Shown: positions 8,544-16,635 of the stretch, piece by piece
Numbering within the stretch: position 1 is the stretch's first letter
Layout: the number at the start of each line of letters is the position of its first letter
NCBI RefSeq assembly: GCF_019956415.1
Contig: NZ_JAHBDK010000018.1
Span: 62,001-126,000, forward strand
Origin: Pseudomonas sp. GL-B-19
GTDB lineage: Bacteria; Pseudomonadota; Gammaproteobacteria; Pseudomonadales; Pseudomonadaceae
DNA length: 64,000 nt
Direction of reading: 5' to 3'
Notes under the pieces: model-generated
What the model was told of the DNA's origin: nothing
Seen by the model: only the letters and a program-made list of their open reading frames with translations
The model's database searches: none
Made by a program: the position numbers and the translations under genes

Positions 8544-9509
8544 TTAGTGGGTTGCCTTGTCATTGCGGTTTTCCAGTACGGTTACGGTGGCCGTTGTCCC
8601 CGCCCGCAGAAGATTTTTGTCGGCATATTCAGCGTCAATCTGAATCCGTACCGGCACCCGTTGTGCGAGTTTGACCCAGGTGTAGCTGGGGTTGATGCTG
8701 GCCAGCAAGCGCCCACCGGGGAGGTTCTCGCGGTCGGCGATAGCAAAGGCGATGCTTTGCACAGTGCCGCCGAAGGCTTCGCCGCTCATCAATTCGATGT
8801 TGACCCGGTCGCCCTCTGCGATTCGCGGCAACTTGGTCTCTTCAAAGTATCCGCTGACATAAAACGACTGGCTGTCCACCAGTGCCAACAGTGGGCCTCC
8901 GACAGTGGCATAGTCCCCCTGACGGGTCAGCAAGTTGGTGACAAAACCGGTGACGGGCGATTCGACCCGAGTACGTTGCAAGTTCAGTTCAGACTGGCTC
9001 AATGCCGCGATGGCCAGTTGCACATTGGCCTGGGCCAAAATCAAATTAGCCTGGTTTCGCAGTAGATCGGCCTCCGCCACGGTCACCTCCGTGTTGGCTT
9101 TTTCCCACTCTTCTCCAGAGATGGCCGAGCGCTCCTTCAGCGTACGCCGCCGATGCTCCTCACTCTGTCGCTGCCTGAGCAGCGATTCGCTGGCGGTAAT
9201 CGCCGCCTGCGACTGCCCCAGCGAACCTTTCGCCACTTCCACTGAGCGTTTGGAGTGTTCCACTGCCAGGGTGTAACGAGCCGGGTCGATTTCCAACAGT
9301 AACTGGCCTTTCTCAACATGCTGGTTGTCTTGAACAGCCAGCCTGACGATGCGCCCCGAGACATCCGCAGACAACGTCACCACATCAGCGCGCACCCGTG
9401 CATCCCGGGTCCAGGGGGCTCGGGTGTAATGCTCCCAGGCAAACCAGCCAAGAATGAAGGCCAGCACTACAACGCCCAGTGTTGCGAGTCGGGGAAGGAT
9501 GTTCTTCAA
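8544..9509 (-). CDS. HlyD/EmrA-type membrane fusion protein (AaeA-like)
   Basis: 321 residues. One N-terminal transmembrane segment (LATLGVVVLAFILGWFAW) is followed by a biotinyl-lipoyl half domain (VRADVVTLSADVSGRIVRLAV), a coiled-coil hairpin and the second lipoyl half (TRVESPVTGFVTNLLTRQGDY). This is the periplasmic adaptor of an efflux pump. It is the third gene of a minus-strand operon after the FUSC pump and the DUF1656 protein, 4 bases behind the latter; this trio matches the Aae type of aromatic carboxylic acid efflux system. The substrate is inferred from family only. Confidence 0.85.
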   Translation of the reverse strand: MKNILPRLATLGVVVLAFILGWFAWEHYTRAPWTRDARVRADVVTLSADVSGRIVRLAVQDNQHVEKGQLLLEIDPARYTLAVEHSKRSVEVAKGSLGQSQAAITASESLLRQRQSEEHRRRTLKERSAISGEEWEKANTEVTVAEADLLRNQANLILAQANVQLAIAALSQSELNLQRTRVESPVTGFVTNLLTRQGDYATVGGPLLALVDSQSFYVSGYFEETKLPRIAEGDRVNIELMSGEAFGGTVQSIAFAIADRENLPGGRLLASINPSYTWVKLAQRVPVRIQIDAEYADKNLLRAGTTATVTVLENRNDKATH

Positions 9510-9513
9510 GGCA

Positions 9514-9714
9514 TTAGGCTCCCATTACCAGAATCAGCGTTGCGCACACGCACGCATACAGCGCGCCCTCGAATAAAGCTTCATGCCAGACAAAACGCAG
9601 CACACCGAGGCGGCGCAGGCCCCAGTCCAGCGCCAGAAAGATCGGCAGCGCCAATAGCAACGCTTGAGCGATTGGCGGCAAATACACGCCGCCCAGTTCA
9701 AAATCAATGGGCAA
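9514..9714 (-). CDS. DUF1656 small membrane protein (AaeX-like)
   Basis: 66 residues with two transmembrane stretches: residues 10-29 (LPPIAQALLLALPIFLALDW) and about 44-64 (ALFEGALYACVCATLILVMG). DUF1656 proteins are regularly encoded between a FUSC pump and an HlyD-like adaptor, as here. The start overlaps the end of the FUSC gene by 11 bases, showing translational coupling. Its molecular role is unknown. Confidence 0.8.
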   Translation of the reverse strand: MPIDFELGGVYLPPIAQALLLALPIFLALDWGLRRLGVLRFVWHEALFEGALYACVCATLILVMGA

Positions 9715-11839
9715 GGGCCGGCACTCCCGCTTCGCCTACAGATTGAAAGTACTCGCGGTATCGCTGTATGAACGACTCCACGATCAGCAGCGCCACGCGC
9801 ATCCGGAACACCGACCACAGGTGCTCGTGAACCTCCAGATGCAGATCGTCCAGCTCGTCGCCCAGGGTGTGCAAATCCTCCAGCAGCCGGTTGATGTCTA
9901 CCCCGGGGCGCCCGGCAACCCATCTTCCGCAGTCCCGGACAGCCGCCAATAACCGGCGCTGTTGCTCTGAACTCAACAGGGTGTTGCCCTGCCCCTGCTG
10001 CCTGAGCTGGTTCAACGCAACGCCCAGGGCCATGCACCCGAGGCTGACCTGAAACAACTCGCCGGAAGACTTGTCGCTGGTCGCCGGCAACAGTCCCAAC
10101 ATCATGGTCAGTCGATCGACCATGCGGCTTTCAAAGGCAAATTGCTGTTCATCTGTGGCCGGCATCTTCATCAAAGCGTAGACCTGCTCAGCATTTTCCT
10201 TGAATAGCCGGCGAATCCGCAAAACCGGCCTGAACGGGAAGATCAAGGCGAAGACACTCAGTGCCAGGACCGTTGCGCTGATATACCCGCCGGCGAACTC
10301 GAACCACTGAATCGCACTGTTCTGGCCGATTCCGACGTTTTGCGGCCCCAACAACAGAAAGGTCGACAACCCAAGACCAATACCTGTGCCGGTGGTCGCC
10401 GGCGTGGCGAGCCCTACCGCGACCGCGTACAGCAACGGCGCCAACAGCAATGCCAAAAGCTCGAAATCGCTGATCATTGGCACCAGCATGAATTGGTAAA
10501 GCGCCGACACCAGCAACGCCAGGCCCAGGCCCCTTGCATAGCTTTGCGCAGCCAGTAGCGGTCTGGGGAACGTTGCCATCAGCGAACAAAGAATCCCAAC
10601 CAGAACCATCCCGCCGCGTGCACCATCCCAGCCCGTCTCGATCCAGATCAGTCCGGCGACCACAAACGCGGTAAAGGCCCGAGTGGCGTTCATCGCTGCC
10701 AGGGTGAAATCCAGATGCAGCGGATTCTCTTGTCCCCGAAACACGCTGCTGGCCTGGCGTCCTTCCTGAATGGCATCACTCAACTCCAGAATCTGCTCCA
10801 GTTGCTGTAATAATCGTGCTTGCTCCCAGCGAAGGGCCCAGGCTAGCGAACGCAGCGTGGCCGGCATGGTTTCGGTCAGTTGTTCAGCCTTGTAAGCCTG
10901 ATCATCGAAACGCTGCTGCAATGCCGAAAAATGCTGGCGTGCATCGGCCGATAGCGAGCGGCCCTTTTGGGCCAGCTCATCGAGAAATGCCAGTTCTTCA
11001 GCGCGCAAACGCTGTATCTCCAGGGGTAAATCACCTTTCCAGCGCTCGGTCAGCAGCTCACGCTGATGACGTAGCGCCATCAACCGTGATGTCAGCAACA
11101 CCAATTGGTTTCCCAGCAACTGGACCAGACTATCGGCACTGCGTAACCGTGGCGCATCGAAGTAAAGATGCCGGCGTAATCCCTCAAGGGCGCTGATTTC
11201 ACCCAACAGCTGCATTTGCCTGCGTTGAAAATCGGCGTCGCTTTCTTCGGTTCGAATGACGGCAGCGGCGTGTGTCGCCAGTAACTTGATCACGTGATCA
11301 ATCTTGGTGAAGTAACTTCGGGCCACGGCTTCCGGACGCGCGGTCAGAAGGCTGACAACGCACACACAAGCCACCGCCAGAAGCGTCTCGGTCACGCGCG
11401 TAACGGCCAGCAGGAAAGTGCCGTCCTGATCTGGTACGGCCAATAGCGCCACCACTACAGCCGTGTAGCCGCTGAGCACAAAGGCCTGGGAACTGGTGTA
11501 GCGCAACAAGGTGCCACCGGCGGTGCACAGCGCCAGCCACAGTGCCAAGGTGGTGATGAAAGGCAGCGGCGCCTGGGGGAAGATCGCCATGATCAATACC
11601 GCCGCGGCAGCACCCAGGGTGGTGCCGATGACCTGGCCGAAACTGCGGGCCAGTGCCATCCCGGCCAGTGGCTGGCTGACGATGACTACCGCCATGATCG
11701 ACCATTTGGGTTGATCGAGGTCGAACAGAAACGCCAGGTACAGCGTCAGCAGCCCGGCCACTATGGTTCTCAAGGCAAACAGCAGCACCCCTTGCCCGGG
11801 ATTGAGTATGGCCTTGAAGTATTGAAGCAGCGGTTGCAT
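9704..11839 (-). CDS. FUSC-family efflux pump (AaeB-like)
   Basis: 711 residues from the ATG at 11839; the frame is open to 11926, but the extra 29 residues are not hydrophobic and the chosen start leads straight into the first membrane helix block. The plan is two sets of about five to six transmembrane helices (residues ~20-180 and ~380-530), each followed by a cytosolic helical domain, typical of fusaric-acid-resistance / p-hydroxybenzoate pumps. It is the first gene of the operon with DUF1656 and the HlyD-type adaptor. No outer-membrane channel gene is adjacent, so it may share one encoded elsewhere. Confidence 0.85.
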   Translation of the reverse strand: MQPLLQYFKAILNPGQGVLLFALRTIVAGLLTLYLAFLFDLDQPKWSIMAVVIVSQPLAGMALARSFGQVIGTTLGAAAAVLIMAIFPQAPLPFITTLALWLALCTAGGTLLRYTSSQAFVLSGYTAVVVALLAVPDQDGTFLLAVTRVTETLLAVACVCVVSLLTARPEAVARSYFTKIDHVIKLLATHAAAVIRTEESDADFQRRQMQLLGEISALEGLRRHLYFDAPRLRSADSLVQLLGNQLVLLTSRLMALRHQRELLTERWKGDLPLEIQRLRAEELAFLDELAQKGRSLSADARQHFSALQQRFDDQAYKAEQLTETMPATLRSLAWALRWEQARLLQQLEQILELSDAIQEGRQASSVFRGQENPLHLDFTLAAMNATRAFTAFVVAGLIWIETGWDGARGGMVLVGILCSLMATFPRPLLAAQSYARGLGLALLVSALYQFMLVPMISDFELLALLLAPLLYAVAVGLATPATTGTGIGLGLSTFLLLGPQNVGIGQNSAIQWFEFAGGYISATVLALSVFALIFPFRPVLRIRRLFKENAEQVYALMKMPATDEQQFAFESRMVDRLTMMLGLLPATSDKSSGELFQVSLGCMALGVALNQLRQQGQGNTLLSSEQQRRLLAAVRDCGRWVAGRPGVDINRLLEDLHTLGDELDDLHLEVHEHLWSVFRMRVALLIVESFIQRYREYFQSVGEAGVPALAH

Positions 11840-12023
11840 GGAAGCACTCTTCGAGTCATCTCTAGCAAGCGTAGTCACTGCTTCAAGGCCTCGACAGGTT
11901 TCAATGTCGACGGAGCCTGTAGGCAAAATCGTCGATATAGAGGCGCGTCAGGGTTTGACTCACAGCCCGGCCTGACCGAAGCTGACGGCCTTTGCAAAAG
12001 CTTGCCAGCTCCTGGATTCCTGC

Positions 12024-13079
12024 ATGCCCCAGTCCCGCCGCTACTTGCTCATCAGTCTCTGTGTGCTGTTTGCCATCGCTATTGCCTGGTTATTCCTGCG
12101 CAGCACGACGCCTGAGGTGCCCGAAGCAATCAAACGTGGTTACAGTGAAGCGTTGACTCAGGCCCGCGCCGGTCAACCGGGAGCTGCACGGGTGCTTTAC
12201 CAGCAATTGGGCCGCCCTGATCTGTCGGCCAAGCGTCGCCTCTGGCTGCATGCCGAACTGCTCAACTACCCAAGCCCGCAGGCCCTGAAACTGGCGGTCG
12301 CGGATCTGCAACATCCCAGTGAGGACGTGCGGATCGCCGCGATCAAAAGCATTAGTGGTCTGGTCTCCTCCGGGCAACGCAGCCTATTGATTGGCCCGAT
12401 GCTCGATGACGATGTAGAAAACGTGCGATTTGCAGCCGTTAACGCTCTGCTGGGGCTGTCGCCGGATGATCTGGGGTTGTATTTCGGGCCATTGGAACAA
12501 GCCATCGATGCCTGGGAACTGGCCCTTGACAGTCAACCGCCCAGCGCCCAGAACCAATACCAGTTGGCGCGTCTGCACCTGCACAACGCCGAATTGAAAA
12601 AGGCGCAGGAGGCGCTGGAGCGTACATTACAGCTGGACCCAGGCAATCTGCCGGCCTTGGTGATGCAGATTGATGTGCTCGACCGGCAAGGCCAGAGCGA
12701 TGCCGCACGCCAGTTGCTGGCGAAACAGTTGAAAGCGCAGCCCGACTCGGCCTACCTGCAACATGCCCTGGGGCTTTGGTTGCTGCACCACGGGCAAAGT
12801 GAGTTTGCCCTGCTCGGCCTTTCCAAAGCAGTGGAACTGGAGCCCGACAACAAGGACTATCGCTATGACCTGGCAACCACCTTGCACCTTGAGCAAGAGC
12901 TGGAAGCTGCGCAAAAGCAACTACAGGAAATCGTCCAGCGCCACCCTGCCGACCGCAAGGCGCGCGTGCTGCTGATCAACTACTGGAAAGAAAGCGGACA
13001 GTTGCAGAACGTACAGATTCTGCTGGCGCAACTGGAACAGCTCAATCCGGACGACCCCGCGTTGCAGCAAGGGTTGTAA
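12024..13079 (+). CDS. Membrane-anchored HEAT/TPR repeat protein
   Basis: 351 residues. A single N-terminal signal anchor (YLLISLCVLFAIAIAWLFL) is followed by a HEAT-like region (DVRIAAIKSISGLV.., NVRFAAVNALLGLS..) and then at least four TPR units from about residue 175 (NQYQLARLHLHNAELKKAQEALERTL and similar). It should sit in the inner membrane with the repeats in the periplasm and act as a protein-binding scaffold. It is read away from the divergent FUSC operon about 185 bases upstream. No specific partner can be named. Confidence 0.75.
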   Translation: MPQSRRYLLISLCVLFAIAIAWLFLRSTTPEVPEAIKRGYSEALTQARAGQPGAARVLYQQLGRPDLSAKRRLWLHAELLNYPSPQALKLAVADLQHPSEDVRIAAIKSISGLVSSGQRSLLIGPMLDDDVENVRFAAVNALLGLSPDDLGLYFGPLEQAIDAWELALDSQPPSAQNQYQLARLHLHNAELKKAQEALERTLQLDPGNLPALVMQIDVLDRQGQSDAARQLLAKQLKAQPDSAYLQHALGLWLLHHGQSEFALLGLSKAVELEPDNKDYRYDLATTLHLEQELEAAQKQLQEIVQRHPADRKARVLLINYWKESGQLQNVQILLAQLEQLNPDDPALQQGL

Positions 13080-13090
13080 CTCTACCCTCT

Positions 13091-13186
13091 GTAGCAGCTG
13101 CCGAAGGCTGCGACCGGGGGCGTAGCACCCGCCCGCCATCCGACAACGAGCGCTACGCACTCGAACGCAGCCTACGGCAGCTGCTA
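13091..13186. repeat. REPIN of a second type (GTAGCAGCTGCCG)
   Basis: The arm GTAGCAGCTGCCGAAGGCTG at 13091 recurs as a near-perfect reverse complement ending at 13186 (CAGCCTACGGCAGCTGCTA). The sequence family differs from the REPIN at 8451. It directly abuts the broken kinase gene that follows. Confidence 0.85.
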
Positions 13187-13195
13187 AACGTCAGG

Positions 13196-13544
13196 CCCGC
13201 AAAATGGTACAGGGTGGGGTTGTCGATGATTTACGGGTTCAGTAAGCAGTCTCACGGTCACGTCACGATCGACAGCAAAGTGGGTCACGGCACTTCGGTG
13301 ACGCTGCTTCTGCCGCGTTACAGCGGGGATCTGGCCGAGGAAAGTTTGATCGACGATGAATGGCCGGCAACTGGCGGAAATCGGCCGGCAATATCGGCCT
13401 GACCTGAAAGTCTTGTTCATCACCGGCTATGCCGAACATGCCGCCGTGCGTGGCGGGTTTCTGGACCCCGGCATGCAGATGATCACCAAACCCTTCACCT
13501 TCGACCTATTGACGGCCAAGGTGCGGGAGATGATCAGCATCTGA
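13196..13544 (+). pseudogene. Remnant of a hybrid histidine kinase
   Basis: Two fragments in different frames. Bases 13205-13330 encode the end of an ATPase domain (GLSMIYGFSKQSHGHVTI..GHGTSVTLLLPRYSGD); one base appears lost within the glycine-rich GTGLGLS motif near 13213, breaking the frame. Bases 13356-13544 encode the C-terminal half of a receiver domain (MNGRQLAEIGRQYRPDLKV..ITKPFTFDLL), but the half carrying the phosphorylatable Asp is missing. The kinase core upstream is gone too, replaced by a REPIN. The natural order ATPase-receiver of a PAS/PAC-type hybrid kinase is preserved, so this is a decayed gene, not two small ones. Confidence 0.8.
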
Positions 13545-13581
13545 AGCGCCCCTCTCCCCTAGACAACAGATCGCAACGAGC

Positions 13582-13959
13582 TCAGGAAAGCATTTGCTGC
13601 ATGAGTTCTTGCAGTTCATCCAGATCGAATGGTTTGGCCAGGATCGGCGCTGTTTTGGTGATCGGGCTGTCGGTCTCGCGAATTTCCTGCGGGTAACCGC
13701 TGATAAAAATCACTTTGAGTTCCGGTCGCAGCTTCACCGCAGGCTCGGCGATCTGCACGCCGGAAATCCCGCCGGGCAAGCGGAAGTCGGTAATCATCAT
13801 GTCCAGGTGCGGTTTGCTCGCCAGAATTTCAAAGGCCTGCTCGCCGTTTTCGGCCTGCAGCACCCGGTAACCTTCACCCGACAAGTAGGCGGACAACACC
13901 ATCAGAATCGAGGGGTCATCCTCGACAATGAGTACTACATCTTGCGCATCTTCACTCAT
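13582..13959 (-). CDS. Single-domain response regulator
   Basis: 125 residues, one receiver domain and nothing else. The acidic pocket is EDD at 13-15, the phosphorylatable Asp is D58 (MMITDFRLPGG) and the switch Lys is in LAKPFDLDEL. I use the ATG at 13959; a TTG at 13980 would add seven residues. It lies 78 bases downstream of the receiver-kinase gene and probably belongs to the same signalling cluster, acting as a phosphate sink or diffusible output. Confidence 0.85.
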   Translation of the reverse strand: MSEDAQDVVLIVEDDPSILMVLSAYLSGEGYRVLQAENGEQAFEILASKPHLDMMITDFRLPGGISGVQIAEPAVKLRPELKVIFISGYPQEIRETDSPITKTAPILAKPFDLDELQELMQQMLS

Positions 13960-14036
13960 GGGAAGCCTTTGTTCGGTCAATAGCTGCTGATACGACCGTG
14001 GGGTCGATCAGAGGTTGCGTTTATCTGGCTGTTTCC

Positions 14037-15218
14037 CTACAGCGGCAGACAAACGCGAAACAATGCGCCTTCGCCAATCCGGCTCTCGACGGTGATAGTG
14101 CCGCCATGGGCAGCAACAATCTGTTCCGAAATAAACAGTCCCAGCCCCAACCCCGCCACCACGGTTTTGGCCGAAACCCGTTCAAACTGCTGAAAAATAC
14201 GTTTCTGGTTCTCTTCGCCGATACCGATACCGCGATCCTGAACCTCGACGCGCGCCTGGCCGTCCTGATTGTACACGCGAACGTCGATCGGGCTGTGGGC
14301 GCCATAGCGCAACGCATTGGTCAGCAGATTGGAAATCACTTGCTCGATACGGAATTCGTCCCAGCTGCCGACCACCGGCTGCTCGGCCGTCAGCGTCACC
14401 GAAGACTCGGCGGCTTCGACCTGCGGGGTAAAGTTTTGCAGCAGGTTGCTGACCAATTGCACCAGATCAAATCGGGTGGGCCGGATCGACAGCTTGCCAG
14501 TGCGGATGCGTGACACGTCCAGCATGTCTTCGATCAGGCGGATCAGGCTTTTGATCTGCCGCTCGTCGCGGTCGACCATGGCGTGCATCTTGTCCAGCGT
14601 GAACGCCGACGCGTTATCCCGGGCGAGGTGCATCTTGCGCAACTGGGTTTCAAGGATCAGGCCATTGAGCGGCGTGCGCACTTCGTGGGCAACGATCGAC
14701 ATGAAGTCATCGCGCATGCGCACCGCTTGCTCCAGTTCCAGCTGAGTGCGCTGCAACTGCTTGAGCAACTCTTCTTGCTCGTGACGGCTCTGCTCCAGCG
14801 CTTCAACCTGCTGCTTCATCGCCTTGCTCTGGCGATACAGATCCACGAACACCTTGACCTTGCTCTTGACCGCATGGATATCCAGCGGCTTATGCAGGAA
14901 GTCCACTGCGCCGCTTTCGTAGCCTTTGAACGCGTAGTTCAACTCGCGACCGGCCGCACTGACAAACACGATCGGGATGTTTTTGGTTTTTTCCGTACCG
15001 CGCATCAATTCGGCCAGCTCGAAGCCATTCATACCCGGCATCTGTACATCGAGAATGGCCAGGGCGAATTCGTGCTGCAACAAGAGCGACAAGGCTTCAT
15101 CGGCGGACAAGGCTTTGTAGACCAAACGGTCTTCACGCTTGATCAACGCTTCAAGCGCCAACAGGTTCTCCGGCAGATCGTCGACGATCAGCAATTTGGC
15201 TTGGATGTTACTTAACAT
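14037..15218 (-). CDS. Receiver-histidine kinase (REC-HisKA-HATPase)
   Basis: 393 residues with a reversed hybrid plan: receiver domain first (phospho-Asp D57 in LAILDVQMPG), a coiled coil at about 135-175, then the kinase dimerisation domain with His178 (VAHEVRTPLNG) and an ATPase domain ending VAGLGLGLFISEQIV. There is no membrane segment, so it is cytosolic and takes phosphate from another kinase, most likely the large hybrid kinase of the same operon. Its start overlaps the end of the CheB gene by 7 bases. Confidence 0.88.
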   Translation of the reverse strand: MLSNIQAKLLIVDDLPENLLALEALIKREDRLVYKALSADEALSLLLQHEFALAILDVQMPGMNGFELAELMRGTEKTKNIPIVFVSAAGRELNYAFKGYESGAVDFLHKPLDIHAVKSKVKVFVDLYRQSKAMKQQVEALEQSRHEQEELLKQLQRTQLELEQAVRMRDDFMSIVAHEVRTPLNGLILETQLRKMHLARDNASAFTLDKMHAMVDRDERQIKSLIRLIEDMLDVSRIRTGKLSIRPTRFDLVQLVSNLLQNFTPQVEAAESSVTLTAEQPVVGSWDEFRIEQVISNLLTNALRYGAHSPIDVRVYNQDGQARVEVQDRGIGIGEENQKRIFQQFERVSAKTVVAGLGLGLFISEQIVAAHGGTITVESRIGEGALFRVCLPL

Positions 15219-15805
15219 GCTATTCGTTCCAGCTCGACAAGCAGACGGCCGATGCCGCGGACAGAGAGAATATGGTCAGGCTGCTGAATATCCAGTGCTG
15301 CCTGAGGCATGGTCGCGACCTGCGCCTCAGTCGGGTCTTGCACGATGGTCAGGCCACCGCGACGTTTAACGTGGGAAAGGCCACGGGCACCGTCGCGATT
15401 GGCCCCCGTCAGTAACACGGCGGCCAAGGCAGAACCATAAGCGTCGGCGGCGGACTCGAACAGGTAATCGATGGCGGGTCGCGAATGATGCACGCGATCT
15501 TCCAGGCTCAACGAGAAGCTGTGGTCCTGTTCCACCGACAAGTGATAACCGGGTGTGGCGAAATACAGCGTCCCGGCTTCGACCCGGGTTTTATCGGTCG
15601 CTTCCCGAACGGGCATCGAAACCCGGCGTGCAAACACCTCGGCCAACAAGCTGCGGCGCTCGTCGGGCAGGTGCAGCACCACAATGATCGGCAATGTGAA
15701 GCCTTCCCGCAGCGGGCCAAGAATAGTGAGCAACGCCTCCACTCCGCCGGCCGAAGCGCCGATCACGATAGCCTCGATTGAAGGAACATCTGCAGCGTCG
15801 CTCAT
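15212..15805 (-). CDS. Stand-alone CheB-type methylesterase domain
   Basis: 197 residues covering only the catalytic domain; the usual N-terminal receiver of chemotaxis CheB is absent. The catalytic triad can be placed: Ser in IGASAGGVEAL, His in VVLHLPDERR, Asp in LTGANRDGARG. In classical systems CheB removes methyl groups from glutamates of chemoreceptors. Here no receptor is encoded nearby, and the gene is wedged between a CheR gene and kinases with short overlaps, so it probably acts within this signalling complex. Known larger proteins fuse CheB, CheR and kinase domains; this operon looks like the split version. Confidence 0.85.
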   Translation of the reverse strand: MSDAADVPSIEAIVIGASAGGVEALLTILGPLREGFTLPIIVVLHLPDERRSLLAEVFARRVSMPVREATDKTRVEAGTLYFATPGYHLSVEQDHSFSLSLEDRVHHSRPAIDYLFESAADAYGSALAAVLLTGANRDGARGLSHVKRRGGLTIVQDPTEAQVATMPQAALDIQQPDHILSVRGIGRLLVELERIAC

Positions 15806-16635
15806 GATTTTCGGTAGATCCGTTCTTGTTTGACCAGCGGTTCGAACTGGTTGCCGTAGGCCGAAAATTCCGGTGTTTCCTTACTGCCCAGCACCAGGAA
15901 CCCGCGATGACAAAGGGATTCATGGAACAACCCGAACGCGCGATCCTGAAGATTCTTATTGAAATAAATCAATACATTACGGCACGAAATTAATTGAGTC
16001 TCTGAAAAGACACTGTCCGTCGCGAGGCTGTGATCGGCGAACGTCACGTTCTCGCACAGGCTTTTGTCGAAAATCGCGTAACCATAAGCCGCCGTGTAGT
16101 AGTCGGCGAATGAACACTGGCCACCCGCCTGCTGATAGTTAGAAGTGTAGGCCCGGACATTTTCCATGGAGAAAATCCCCTTCTTGGCCTTTTCCAGCGA
16201 GCGTGGGTTGATGTCGGTGGCATAAATGATGGTGCGGTCCAGCAAGCCTTCTTCGCGCAGCAGAATCGCCATCGAATAGACCTCTTCACCGGTACTGCAC
16301 CCGGCAATCCAGATCTTGATCGATGGATAGGTCTTGAGCAGTGGCACCACTTCCTTGCGGATCGCAAGGAAGTGCGAAGGGTCGCGAAACATTTCACTGA
16401 CCGGGATCGTCAACAATTGCAGCAATTGCATGAACGCAGCCGGATCATGCAGCACCTTTTCTTGCAGGGCCGAGATGGTGTTGCACTCGAATTGTGCCAG
16501 CGCATGATTCACCCGGCGCTTGATCGACGCGCCGGAGTAATCGCGAAAGTCGTAGCTGTACTTGAGGTAAATCGCCTCGATCAACAAGCGCAATTCGATT
16601 TCGCTATTTCGCTCCGCTGAATGAATGCGTTCCAC
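15802..16635 (-). CDS. CheR-type protein methyltransferase
   Basis: 277 residues from the GTG at 16635, chosen because it overlaps the stop of the large kinase by one base (TAGTG); the frame is open a further nine codons into that gene. The N-terminal helical domain (YDFRDYSGASIKRRVNHAL) and the SAM-binding domain (IWIAGCSTGEEVYSMAI, then ATDINPRSLEKA, then SCRNVLIYF) are those of CheR glutamate O-methyltransferases. It overlaps the CheB gene by 4 bases. A methylation target is not visible in the window. Confidence 0.87.
   Translation of the reverse strand: MERIHSAERNSEIELRLLIEAIYLKYSYDFRDYSGASIKRRVNHALAQFECNTISALQEKVLHDPAAFMQLLQLLTIPVSEMFRDPSHFLAIRKEVVPLLKTYPSIKIWIAGCSTGEEVYSMAILLREEGLLDRTIIYATDINPRSLEKAKKGIFSMENVRAYTSNYQQAGGQCSFADYYTAAYGYAIFDKSLCENVTFADHSLATDSVFSETQLISCRNVLIYFNKNLQDRAFGLFHESLCHRGFLVLGSKETPEFSAYGNQFEPLVKQERIYRKS

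Noticed and set aside
13356-13544. Small response regulator gene
   Set aside because: It lacks the acidic pocket and phospho-Asp half of the receiver, and the preceding fragment shows it is the tail of a broken hybrid kinase.
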